Source: Podospora bellae-mahoneyi
Taxonomy: Eukaryota; Ascomycota; Sordariomycetes; Sordariales; Podosporaceae
Length of the DNA: 64,000 nucleotides
Assembly (NCBI RefSeq): GCF_035222275.1
Contig: NC_085885.1
Location: 1 to 64,000, forward strand
Direction of reading: 5' to 3'
Below the pieces are notes generated by a model, which was given only the letters and a program-made list of their open reading frames with translations, ran no database searches and was not told the origin of the DNA. A program made the position numbers and the translations under genes. Positions 12,701 through 24,010 of the stretch are shown here, piece after piece; positions within the stretch are counted from its first letter, which is position 1; every line of letters begins with the position of its first letter.

Positions 12701-15579
12701 TAAATTAAAAAAGAAAGTTAAATTACGGTTATTTAAAGTATATTATATTAACGATAAGTAAAGTAAGGAGCTACGGAAATACTTAAATAAAAATTTAAAG
12801 AGAGGCTATATTAAAGAATTTATATTACTAGTAGGATATCCCGTTTTCTTTATACTAAAGAAAGATAATAACTTATAATTATATATAAATTATTAGTAAT
12901 TAAATAACGAAACGGTAAAAAATAATTACTCGCTACCGTTAATATTTAAATTATAAAGTTAATTAGCCGGGGCACGATACTTTATACGCTTAAATATACC
13001 TATCGGGTACGTCTATATACGGATTAAAAAAGGAGATAAATAGAAAATAGCGTTTCGTACGCCCTATAGTTATTTCGAGTATCTCGTAATACTATTTAGG
13101 CTAACTAATATACCTACAATATTCTAATCTTTCGTTAATTATACGATACGGAAATACCTCGATAAGATAATAATATATTATTTTAACGATATTTTTATTT
13201 ACTTACGTATTTTAAAGGAATATAAGCGATATATACGAGAGATACTCGACGCGCTATACGAAATTAAACTCTTAATTAATAAGGAAAAGAGCGAATTTTA
13301 TATATAAAAGATAGTATATTTAGGATATTTAATATCGCTAAGTAAGGTTCGTATAGAACTTAAGAAAATTACGGTAATTAAGGATTAGCTTACGCTACAA
13401 TTATAAATATATATTAGGGAATTTTTAAAGTTTACGAACTTTTACCGGATATTTATTTAAGGGTACGTAAATATCGTAAAGCCTTTTAATTATTTAACTA
13501 AAAAAAACGTAAAGTTCCGGTAAGGGTAAGAAAAAGAATAGGCTTTTTAAGAACTAAAAAAAGCTATTTTAAAGGACCCGGTACTTAAATTACTAAACCC
13601 TAATCGACTATTTAAGGTCGAGGCGAATATATTAAACTATATAATCGGTAAGTAATTAGGATAGAGAAATAACGATAATAAGTTATACCCGGTAACCTTT
13701 TTTTTAAAAAAGTTTAAAAAAATATATTAAAACTACTTAATTTATAATAAAAAGCTATTTACTATTATCGAAACGTTTAAAGAGTAAAGGCTATACTTTA
13801 ATAATATTAAATATAAAATATAGGTTTATACGGATTATAAAAATCTATAGTACTTTATTACTACGAAGGTCCTTAACGCGTAATAAATATAATAATTAAA
13901 ATTTTTCTCGGAATTTAATTTTTAAATTAATTATAAAAAGGGATTAAAGAACGCTAAGGTAAACGTACTTAGCCGGCGTACCGACTATTATAAAAATACG
14001 CTTAGGGAATTACTACTATTATTTAAGGAGGCACTTAATAATACTTTTAAGTATTTACTATAACCGTAAATAAAGTATTATATAGTATATTAAGAAAAAG
14101 CTACTTTTAGTAAATATTAAAAGAAATTAAGTACCGATATTATAGAGTAATACTAATAAAAAAAACTAAAGCTATAAGGTATTTAGAAAAATAGTTAGGG
14201 AAGGCTATAGTATAGGAACCGGGCGTACGTAAAGCTAAGTAATCGGATAATATTAATAATAAATATTTATATATCGAAGCTCGGAGGATATATAGGTATC
14301 GCTAAAACTATAAAAAAAATTAAATAATACTTTAATTAGCCGAGGATTAAAAATAATATTAAGGAAGCTATTTAATTATACTATACGTACGAGAGAACGA
14401 GGGTTACGAGGTATAAGCTTTATAGATTTCTAAAGTTATTATTAATAGCGGAACGACTATAGAATTTAATTACGATAAACTTTATTATTAAATTACTAAA
14501 GTTTAAAAATACGGTAACCGGCGTTAAATATAATAGTATATTAATAGTAGTCGATAGGCTTACTAAGTAAGTATACTTTTTACTATATAAAAAAATCTAG
14601 TCGGTAAAGTAATTAACGGACGTAATATTATAGTATATTATAGTAATATATATATAGTTAAAAGAGTTTATTACGGATCGCGATACTAAATTCGTATTAA
14701 AATTTTAAAAAGCGTTAATAATAAAGCTAAAGGTAATAAATAAAATATTATCGGCCTATTACCCTTAAATAAACGGTTAAACGGAGCGGCTTAATTAAAT
14801 CGTAAAATAATATTTATAGAATTATATTAATTTTAAATAAAACGATTAAATTAAATTATTACTTACGGTATAACTAGCGTATAATATATCGCTAATAAAG
14901 ACCACGAAAGTTATACCTTTCTTCGCGAATTTCGGCTACGAGGTAGATTTACGGTAAGGACCTACGGTTAAGGTACTTAAGGTTAAAGTTAAGGTAAATA
15001 AAATATATATATTTTATAGTAAGCTTAAGTAAAAACTAAAGTTTATAAAAGAAAGGATACGAAAATACTATAATATTAAAAGGCTCGAGGGACTTCGCTT
15101 TAAAGGAAGAAATATAGTATTCCTTTCTATATATAATTTATATATTAAAAGACCTAGTAAGAAGCTAGACTATAGGCAAGTAAGCCCGTTTAAGGTTAAA
15201 AAGAAGATATCGGAGACGGTATTCGAACTAGAGTTATCCCGTACGATACGTTTACGGTTATATACCTTTTATATTTTATTTCTGGAGCCCGTACTACCGG
15301 TAAGTAAGGCTAATATATAGGCCGTGGCGGAGGATAAAGAAGAAAAGTACGATATAGAAGAGATATTAAATTTACGGTTTAATAGAGGCTAATTAAAGTA
15401 TTTAGTTAATTAGTTAAGATATTTAGCTATAAATAATTCGTAAGAGCTATAAATATATTTTAATTATTTAAAAAAATTAAAAGAATTTTACTAACGATAT
15501 TTAAATTAATTAAAACCTAAATAAATAAAAATAAATTTAGGCGTAAAAGGACCCGACCGGATTTTCTTAAACCTAAAAG

Positions 15580-15849
15580 AATTTTAATAGGAGTCGAACC
15601 TACACCTCCGATAAAGTAATCGGCGTATTATATATTATATTATAAAGTTAAAAAGTAGGAAGGAATTTAGGTTTAATTAATATTACGTATCCCTACTACC
15701 GTAAAAAAACGTATTACCGGCGGATAATAAAAAACTAGCTTTAATTTATAATTAAATAATTATAAAATAAAACTAAAAGAACCTCGGTAAAATTCGAACC
15801 TATACCTCCGGTAAAGTAATTAACGTACTATATATTATATTACGAAGTT
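15580..15849 (-). other. pair of tRNA-like sequences in element A (antisense)
   Basis: Two 70-nt units at 15580-15649 and 15780-15849, reading on the minus strand. Each has acceptor-like ends (AACTTTA, and AACTTCG with CGAGGTT), a D-arm-like segment, an anticodon-arm-like CCGA...TCGG hairpin and a T-loop GGTTCGA. The hairpin loop is one nucleotide off canonical and position 33 is not clearly U, so I assign no anticodon. Confidence 0.6.
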
Positions 15850-15899
15850 AAAAATAATAAAGGAACTTAAATATATTAAACGCTACGCGCCTTAATTAC

Positions 15900-16591
15900 T
15901 TTAAAAAAAGAAAAGTATATTACCGGCGGCGTCCTATATAAATAAGAAAGAAAGACCGGCTATACTAAGATTAAAAGATAGGTCGTTAAGTAGGGATTAG
16001 CTAGATTAGTTTAATATATTAAAAGTTTAGTTAAAAGGAAAAGCTAAAAGAGAATTAATAATAGAAAAAACTTATATTTTTTTCCGCTTTAAATCCTTAA
16101 TTACCCGCTCCTCGTAAGCGGCGAGGTAACGGAATTTAGTAATTAGGGCACGGCGCTAGGTTTCTATCCGTAAGAGCTTCGAAGCGGCTTATAGTATAGC
16201 CGTACGAGCCTATTACTCTTTAGCGTTTAGTTTCTTTTTCTAACGACGTAAGGAGGCTATTAAAGCAGGAGTAAGATCTAGGATATCGCAGTCGGAGCGA
16301 CCGGAACGTATATAGTAATTATATTTAGAAGAACGTTCGAAAATATAGTAATCGGAGATATTAAGGGCCTCGTAAGAAAAGTAAGGAAGTATTTCGTTAC
16401 CGAAAATATAAGTAGCGGCGGTAAGATTTTAACGACGAAGGATATTAGAAGGACCTTTCGGCGTAGGTTTCTTAACGCGGTTAAACATTACGTACGGTTA
16501 GTAATAAAAAAGGAAAACTTACTTAAAGTTATTAATAAGAAAGATAAACGAGCTAGGCTACCGGGGCGTTAGCCTAAAAGGGGGAGTATCG
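15900..16591. other. 3' untranslated region of element A
   Basis: Lies between the tRNA-like pair and the 3' LTR. Elements D and E keep a related stretch (A ~16220-16490, D ~36680-36960, E ~39080-39310). One sense-strand frame stays free of stops there in all three despite RIP, while another frame's stops are all TAA/TAG. A small extra ORF is possible, but no known domain is recognisable. Confidence 0.35.
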
Positions 16592-17011
16592 TATTATAAC
16601 CTTAGTATAGGACGGGTTATAAGGCTATAGGAATAAAAGTTAATTAGAAGAACGTATAAGAATAGTTAATTATAGTAAGGGACGATTAATTAATACGCTA
16701 AGGGTACTAAATAGACTAAGCGGGGTACTTAGTTTAATTAGGGTATTAAATAAACTAAATAATCGTAATTAATATATTAAAAATATTAAGTAAAAAATAA
16801 ATATAATTTAATATAAAGTCTATATATATAGAGAAACTAATTAATATAAATAAATAGTTCCGTAATATATAATTTAAATTATATTTATAGCATTTAGTAT
16901 TTACATTAAGATATTTTATCGTACACTATTTAGCTATACCGAACCAGGATTATTTAAAAATAACCTTTAACCGGTATCCCTTTTAGAGATTCTAGATAGG
17001 GGTTCGTTATA
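16592..17011 (+). repeat. 3' LTR of element A
   Basis: 420 bp, same length as the 5' LTR. It starts TATTATAACC where the 5' LTR has TGTCACAACC, a pure transition difference expected from RIP. The outer ~120 bp regain CpA (CATTTAG, TTACATT), mirroring the protected outer edge of the 5' LTR. Confidence 0.9.
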
Positions 17012-17444
17012 AGTAAGCAATTTCGGCCCTACCATCGGCCGATATCGAATATATTCCCGGCAAAGTAAAGGGGGCTAAGGTACTAGCTCGTCCGAACTAC
17101 CTTAATGCAGTCTTAATCCAAAGCCGTAGTTCAGTAGCTGCTTCTCCTTATACTACCTGTACCAGCAAGCCTGATAGGGGGCCGTTTAGGGATTGTCGTA
17201 CGACGGATGGGTACTGGGGTAGTGCTTGTAGTAACTACAAGTGGAGGGATTATGGCAATAGATGTAGCTTCTTTACCGCTACTTAAAGGGGTATTATAGC
17301 CGAAGGGGAGGACGAAGGAAATGAGCAAGCTGTGGAAGGAAGCCAGGAGCTCATAGTTATTAGTGATTCCGACAACTGAATAAGTCGTACGGTAATGAAA
17401 ATCGAATTTATGATTTTTATTTATTATTTGGATTTCTGTAATAC

Positions 17445-18140
17445 TCGTACGACGATGCACTTGATACCATTCTATGCAGCTCGCTATAGCAATTCCAATA
17501 ATGCTTTTCTCTTTTAATTTGATGGGAAAAATCTCATCGGATCGTACAAAAAACTATTCCCTTATACAACCTCACACTACCATGCACGTACATCGCCAGC
17601 ACCCACCTTCACATCTTTACTTCCATTACCATACAGCTCGTACGACGATACACTTAATACCATTCTATGCAGCTGGCTATAGCAATTCCAATGATACTTT
17701 TCTCTTTTAATTTAATGGGAAAAATCTCATCGGATCGTACAAAAAACTATTCCCTTATACAACCTCACACTGCCATGCACGTGCATCGCCAGCACCCACC
17801 TTCACCTCTTTTACTTCTATTTCTACACAGCTCGTACGATGATACACTTAATACCATTCTATGCAGCTCGTGATGGCAATTCCAATGATGCTTTTTTCTT
17901 TTAATTTGATGGGAAAAATCTCATCGGATCGTACAAAAAACCATTCCCTTACCCAACCTCATACTGCCATGCACGTGCATCACCAGCACACTTACACCCA
18001 ACTTCACCTCTTTTACTTCCATTTCCACACCGCTCGTACGATGATGCACTTGATACCATTCTGTGCAGCTCGTCATGGCGATTCTAATAATGCTTTTCTT
18101 TTTCATTTTAGTAAAAGAAATCCCATCGGATCGTACAACT
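17445..18140. repeat. 193/202-bp tandem repeats, module copy 1
   Basis: Four units anchored by TCGTACGA at 17445, 17638, 17832 and 18034 (spacing 193, 194, 202). Each contains CTCATCGGATCGTACAAAAA and GCACGTGCATC-type segments. They follow the 3' end of the small gene. ORFs called here repeat the same peptide with the unit and are not convincing genes. Confidence 0.88.
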
Positions 18141-18241
18141 GATTCCTCAACGGATCCTACCCCCCTGTTTCTAAAGTGGGGCGTTTTTTTTGGTGCGCTT
18201 TTCAACGGATTGTACTACAATCCATCGGAGAATTACTGATA
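18141..18241. other. constant right end of the module, copy 1
   Basis: After the last 193/202 repeat comes a segment also present at the ends of copies 2 and 3. It contains CCCCCCTGTTTCTAAAGTGGGG with complementary ends, a long T run, the 8-bp inverted repeat GGATTGTACTACAATCC (18207-18223), then GGAGAATTACTGATAGGG. Immediately after GGG, helicase sequence of copy 2 begins at the point equivalent to 4966 of copy 1. Confidence 0.8.
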
Positions 18242-21200
18242 GGGTAGCTATTAAGAAAACTAATTACGTCCCGATTAAAATTATATATTAACCGATTTAC
18301 CGGAGGAGTAATCGAAATTCGTACGATAAGTCTAAAATAATATAATATTCGTTAAAGATAATCCAGTTAAGTTATTATTATACGTTAAACCTATTAACGA
18401 AAGTCTTAAACGTTTAAATATAAAAGGCCTTTAGCGTTATAAAAATAATTTAATTAATCGAAACCTCTTTAAAGCTTTAAATTATATAAGTAATTTTTAA
18501 TTCTTTATAATACTAAACTATATCCTTTTATAATATTATAAAAAAAAAAATAATAATAATAACCTTATCCCTCGTATAATAGGCTAAGAATAGAAAAATA
18601 ATACTTTTTTTATTCCCTATCCTAGCAATATAAAGGATTAAGCTAAACCCTCGTACGATAAAAGTTAATACTTTACGCTAGTTACCTTTAAAATTAATAT
18701 TAAGGTTATTAAATATTTAACGGAAACGGCCTTTAATATTAAGGTTAATTAAGTACCGGAGTCGTTCCTATCGTATAGTATAACGTTAGTTTTAAAAAAG
18801 GTTAATTTTGGTTTATTAAAGTATTAAAGTATCGTCCGAACTAAAGGTAAATAACTAATATTATAATTAATTAAGCTTTATAAACTATTATTATCGTACG
18901 GTATACCTTAACCTTCCTTAATTAATATACTTAATATATACTATCCTAGTAATCTTTTCCGAGTGGCCGGTTTAAGCTATAATTATAAAATTAAAACTTT
19001 TATTTTTATTATTTTCGTCGTAATTAAAATTAAACGTATTATAATTATCGGACGATAATACTATTTTATTTTCTAATAAACTCCTTAGAATAAAATAAGT
19101 AAGAAATTAATAAATAATATTTACGGTAATATAATACTAGGGCCGAATATTAATTTTAGACCCGAAGTAGCGCTTTATATACGATAAAAGGGCCTAACTA
19201 ATTTTATTAAACGACTATTAGTTTCCTAGGTTATTAGAGGATATAACTGGGCCGGTACCTTTAAACTTAATATTTTTAAACGGCTATATAAATTTTATAT
19301 TTTAAAAAAATAAAGTAAGGATAAAAGCTTTATTAAACTAGTATTATAAATTAAAGTAAAAGGAATAAATAAGTTAAAAGTATCGTACGACGCTTATACT
19401 TAATTTTTTTAAAAAATAACGGTAAATAACCTTTAGCTATTTAATATAACTTAACCTTTTATAGTACTATAGTACGATTATAACTATACTATATTAAATA
19501 AATATATTTTTAAGCCCTCTAACCGGTATATTTTAAAACCTTATACTTAAAAGCTTTATCGTATAAGGCAATAACTTTAATAATAAATAAATAGTAATAA
19601 AAAGGAGGGATCGGAGTTTATTTACCTAGTCTAAATATAATTAAGCCTCGGTTATATAATAAATATAACCGTTACCCTTTTCTTTTAACTAAAGTTAAAT
19701 AAGGGAAGGATTTTCGGTAATGCGTTATACGATTTAATTTTAAGGCCGCCGGAAGTATATATTACTAGGATCGGAAAGAAAAGAATACTTAATTTTATTT
19801 TAGCTTATATTATTTTTTAAATTATTTTAAAGAATTTCCGGGAAAAAAACGTCCGATATTAACGAGAAAATTAGGTTTTAGACCGTACGATTAATTTTAT
19901 TAATTAAAATATATATTATCTCGGCTAGGGCGTTAATAGTAATAAAAATATCTTAATATATAATAGTAATACCGTTAAACGTAAATTTATTTTTAAATAC
20001 CGTAAAGTTATTAATAATTATATTATATATATAAGCCTCTAAAACCTAATCTATTAGTATAGGATAATTACTTTAATAAACCCTAATTATAAACCTCGAA
20101 ACTTTAAGGCGGATAATATTAAAGAAATTAAGCTTTTTATTTATTTTTTTTAGTTAAGAAAATTCGTAAAATAAATATTATACGATAAAAGCCTTACCGA
20201 AAGTAATAATAGTAAATAGGAGTTATATAAAATCGGATAGGGTATATTACTTTCTATTATTCTTTAGGACTATAGTAGTTAAGGCAAAAAGGAAGGTACT
20301 TTCGTACGATAACCGTGGGAAAAAATAATTTAAAAGTTTAATAAAGAAATTAATAAATATTTAATTTAATAACTTTTATCCGGCTTTATCGCTACCGTAA
20401 TAAAATTTCTATATTATTTATATAATAGTTTTTAAACTTTTAGTCTAGCTAATATTTAATTCGTACGGTAACCGATCTTATTAATCTTAACTTTATATAT
20501 AGTAAATATATTTAAAAATCCTTTTTTAAATAAAAAAATACTTTTATATTATACGAGGGACTAAGCTATTACTATTAAAAAGCTTATTAGGTTTTTAATT
20601 AATTATTTTTTTATTAACTTCGAATAGAACCGGGTAACCGACTTTATTAAACGATAACCTTACTATTATATTGGTAATTATTTAATTAATCCTTTCCTAA
20701 ATTTTTTAAAGGACCGTAAATGTAATTAAATCTTTACCGTTTAACTATCCTTCGTTTAGGAGTTAAGAGATTGTAAGGTATAAGGCTTACCGGTTTAAAA
20801 ACCTAAAGTAATATACTTAACCTATTTTAATTAATTAAGGATTTAAAATTAATTATCCTTTACTTATTATAATAATTATTAATATTTATTAAAGAATCGA
20901 ATTAATCGTATAATAAGATTCTATAAATTATTTTTTTTATTTTTAAATTTATTATACGAGGTCGGGATTTTTAATTATTAGTTTCGTTAATTATACTTTA
21001 AAGTATTTAATAGTTAACTAGCTTTTAAAAAAATATTAATAATATATTTTAGTTTTTTAAGGTTCTTAATATTATTAAACTACTTTAATATTTCCTCCTT
21101 TTATATTAGGATTAATTTAATCGTGCTTCGTATAATAGTACTCCTATATTGCCCTTTTAGTCCGTACGATATAAACGTAAGTATCGTACTTTAATTTATT

Positions 21201-21451
21201 AAAAAAAAGCTTCTTTAGTTCTAGAATTAAATTAATTACTATAGGAAGAAATATAAAGTTTATTAAGTTTTATTATTTTCGAAAAACTATTAATAAATTA
21301 TTATACTTTCGTATAATATCCGGTTTATTTATAATTATAATATTTTTATAGGACGTACGAAGATAAGTAAATACTTTATTTATAAAAATAGTTACCTTAT
21401 ATTTCCTATAAATAAGAATTTAGAAGTAAAAAATATAAATAAAAGGTTTTA
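18242..21451 (-). pseudogene. RIP-mutated helicase fragment, module copy 2
   Basis: Collinear with 4966-8171 of copy 1 with C-to-T/G-to-A changes throughout, so the 3' third of the gene is missing. CGTACG sites are largely preserved (for example in the equivalents of 5041, 5373, 6105, 6604, 7022). Where copy 1 has 4-base A/T runs at 6320-6323 and ~6853-6856, this copy has 5 (19599-19603 and ~20133-20137), which points to the ancestral frame. Mutation starts abruptly at the left boundary. Confidence 0.88.
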
Positions 21452-21589
21452 TTTTAATATAGTATTAATCGTAATATAATAGTTATATATAATATAAAAT
21501 ATTATAATATTAAAGTTTATTATTAAGTTTTTTTAGGGAAGGATACCCCGTGAAAGAGTAGAGTAGGTTACGTATAAGTAGATAAGGGT

Positions 21590-22045
21590 AGTAGCGTGCG
21601 GTTACCGGGGTCTGGGTCCCGTATAATAGTCAGGGCACGCCTAGCATAAAGGTAGTTGCGTGGGCACGAAGGTAATAGCGTGTGGCTACCGGGTATAAAC
21701 TTTTTTTTCTAAATCCCTTAATAGGCCAGCTATATAATAAAGCTATATTATTCCGATTAGGGCGTCTATCCCGTACGATAGTTAAGGTACGCTAGGATAC
21801 GAAGGTAGTGGCGTGTAGCTGCCGGGTATAGACCTTTTCTTCTAAATCCCTCGATAGGCTAGCTATATAATAGAACTATATTATTTTAATTAAGGCGTCG
21901 GTCCCGTACGATAGTTAAGGTACGCTTAGTAAAAAGGTAGTTACGTAGGTACGTTTAGCACGAAGGTAGTTACGTGGGTACGAAGGTAGTAACGTGTAGC
22001 TGCCGGGTATATACTTTTTTTTCTAAATCTCTCGAAAGGTTAGTT
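21590..22045. repeat. minisatellite, module copy 2
   Basis: RIP-mutated counterpart of 8330-9140 with fewer units (about three, anchors near 21618, 21771 and 21905). GC-rich subrepeats (CACGAAGG, GCGTGGG) are partly preserved. Confidence 0.75.
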
Positions 22046-22134
22046 ATATAATAGCGACTTTAATTCTTATTAAAATCCTTTTTTAGTAAACTTTTTTATC
22101 GTATAAAATAATCGACTTTTAATTAATATATAAA

Positions 22135-22654
22135 ATAGCTTTAGTCCTTAATACCCGTAGCTTGTACGAAATTATCGATATTAGCTAGCCTTATATTAAA
22201 AGGCTAATAAATAGCTTCTATATTAATATAAATATATATTTTTCCCGTACGATAATACTTAAATTAATAAATATATAAGTAATATAGTAAATAATTTCGG
22301 CCTTACTATCGGCCGATATCGAATATATCTTCGGTAAAGTAAAGGGGACTAAGGTACTAACTCGTCCGAACTATTTTAATATAGTTTTAATTTAAAGCCG
22401 TAGTTTAGTAATTACTTTTCTTTATACTACCTATATTAGTAAGCCTAATAGGGGGCCGTTTAGGGATTATCGTACGACGGATAAGTACTAGGGTAGTACT
22501 TATAGTAACTATAAATAAAGAGATTATAGTAATAAATATAGTTTCTTTACCGTTACTTAAAGAGGTATTATAGCCGAAAGGGAGGACGAAGGAAATAAGT
22601 AAACTATAGAAAGAAGCTAAAAGCTTATAGTTATTAGTAATTCCGATAATTAAA
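22135..22654 (+). pseudogene. small cysteine-rich, SIM-tailed gene, module copy 2 (uninterrupted)
   Basis: Aligns end to end with the copy 1 gene but without the retrotransposon, so it shows the empty site: the exon 2 start runs straight into the segment equivalent to 17017. The start codon is ATA (from ATG) and many codons carry RIP transitions. The position of the copy 1 TAA is TAA here too (~22558-22560), but in a RIP-mutated copy this does not tell whether CAA was original. Confidence 0.75.
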
Positions 22655-22718
22655 TAAATCGTACGGTAATAAAAATCGAATTTATAATTTTTATTTATTA
22701 TTTAGATTTCTGTAATAC

Positions 22719-24010
22719 TCGTACGATAATATATTTAATACTATTCTATATAGCTCGCTATAGTAATTTTAATAATACTTTTCTCTTTTATTTTAATAGA
22801 AAAAATCTTATCGGATCATATAAAAAACTATTCCTTTATATAACCTCATACTACTATACACGTGCATTACTAGTATACTTATACCTAACTTTATATCTTT
22901 TACTTCCAATTCCCCACCGCTCGTACGATAATATACTTAATATAATTCATACGGCTCGTATAGGTGATTCTAATAATATTTTTGCTTTTTAAGTTAATAA
23001 GAAAAATCTTATCGGATCGTATAAAAAACTATTCCTTTATATAACTTTATATTACTATATACGTATATTATTAGCACCTAACTTTATATTTTTTACTTTT
23101 ATTTTTATACCGCTCGTACGATAATATACTTAATATTATTTTATGTAGCTCGTTATAGTAATTTTAATAATATCCTTGCTTTTTAAGTTGATAGGAAAAA
23201 TCTTATCGGATCGTATAAAAAACTATTTAATTGTAGAACCTTATATTACTATGTACGTGTATTACTAGTACGCTTATACCTAACTTTACCTCTTTTATTT
23301 CTATTTTTATACCGCTCGTACGATAATGCACTTAATACTATTTTATGCAGCTCGCTATAGTAATTCCAATAATACTTTTCTCTTTTAATTTAATAGGAAA
23401 AATCTTATTGGATTATATAAAAAATTATTCCCTTATATAACCTTACACTGCTATGCACGTGCATCGCTAGCACCCACCTTTATATCTTTACTTCTATTGC
23501 CATACAGCTCGTACGACGATATACTTAATACTATTCTATGCAGCTCGTTATGGTAATTCCAATGATACCTTTCTCTTTTAATTTAATAGGAAAAATCTTA
23601 TCGGATCGTACAAAAAACTATTCCCTTATATAACCTTATACTGCTATGCACGTGCATCACTAGCATACTTACACCTAACTTTACCTCTTTTACTTCTATT
23701 TCTACATAACTCGTACGATAATACACTTAATACTATTCTGTGCAGCTCGTGATAGTAATTCCAATAATACTTTTCTCTTTTAATTTAATAGGAAAAATCT
23801 TATCGGATCGTACAAAAAACTATTCCCTTACCCAACCTCATACTACCATATACGTGCATTACCAGCACACTTACACCCAACTTCATCTCTTTTACTTCCA
23901 TTTCCATACCGCTCGTACGATGATACACTTAATACTATTCTGTGCAGCTCGTTATGGCGATTCTAATAATGCTTTTCTTTTTTATTTTGGTAAAAGAAAT
24001 CCTATCGGAT
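22719..24010. repeat. 193/202-bp tandem repeats, module copy 2
   Basis: Seven units anchored by TCGTACGA at 22719, 22921, 23114, 23316, 23509, 23711 and 23913 (spacings 202, 193, 202, 193, 202, 202). Copy 1 has four. RIP is strong at the left and fades to almost none in the last two units. Confidence 0.85.

Larger units (their letters stand above)
9371..17011 (+). mobile_element. Ty3/gypsy chromovirus A, full length, RIP-inactivated
   Basis: A 7,641-bp element with 420-bp LTRs and a target duplication: AGCAA at 9366-9370 and AGTAA at 17012-17016 (one RIP change). In order: a Gag CCHC knuckle remnant (~10770-10815); reverse transcriptase with the HFEYLVM-like block (~13050-13115) and a YFDD-like site (~13170, now read as N-D); RNase H (~13600-13900); integrase with ITDRDTKF (~14670) and a degraded Y-P-x-x-N-G-x-T-E-R-L-N block (~14760); and a chromodomain (~15330-15460) with Y-D-I-E-E-I-L then L-x-Y-L-V. 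A purine-rich tract (AAAAGGGGGAG) precedes the 3' LTR. CpA/TpG is nearly absent inside, so every frame is full of TAA/TAG. It splits exon 2 of the small module gene. Confidence 0.93.
9215..17379 (+). pseudogene. small cysteine-rich, SIM-tailed gene split by a retrotransposon, module copy 1
   Basis: ATG at 9215; exon 1 is 9215-9307 and a 51-nt intron (9308-9358, GTAAGT...ATATAG) follows. Exon 2 starts at 9359, is interrupted after 9370 by a gypsy element, and resumes in the same frame at 17017. It reaches TAA at 17284-17286, giving 124 residues. The C-terminal part has spaced cysteines and GPFRDC, SACSN and RCSFF motifs, weakly like fungal DUF3716. After the TAA the same frame stays open for 30 codons of acidic sequence to TGA (17377-17379), ending in ELIVISDSDN, a SUMO-interaction-like motif. 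The TAA could be a RIP-type CAA change. No signal peptide is apparent. The gene is divergent from the helicase in module copies 1-3, so it is a module component. Function is unknown. Confidence 0.65.

Noticed and set aside
15580-15849. Functional tRNA genes with an assigned amino acid
   Set aside because: The anticodon arm is one nucleotide off and position 33 is not clearly U; RIP changes also prevent a reliable anticodon.
17474-18142. Repeated ORFs of 68-93 codons in the 193/202-bp repeats (also at 23740-24021)
   Set aside because: The same peptide recurs with each repeat unit; no start context or domain support.
18235-18241. TAGGG at the module end as a telomere repeat
   Set aside because: Only one partial TTAGGG-like unit occurs, with no tandem array; subtelomeric location remains possible but is not shown.
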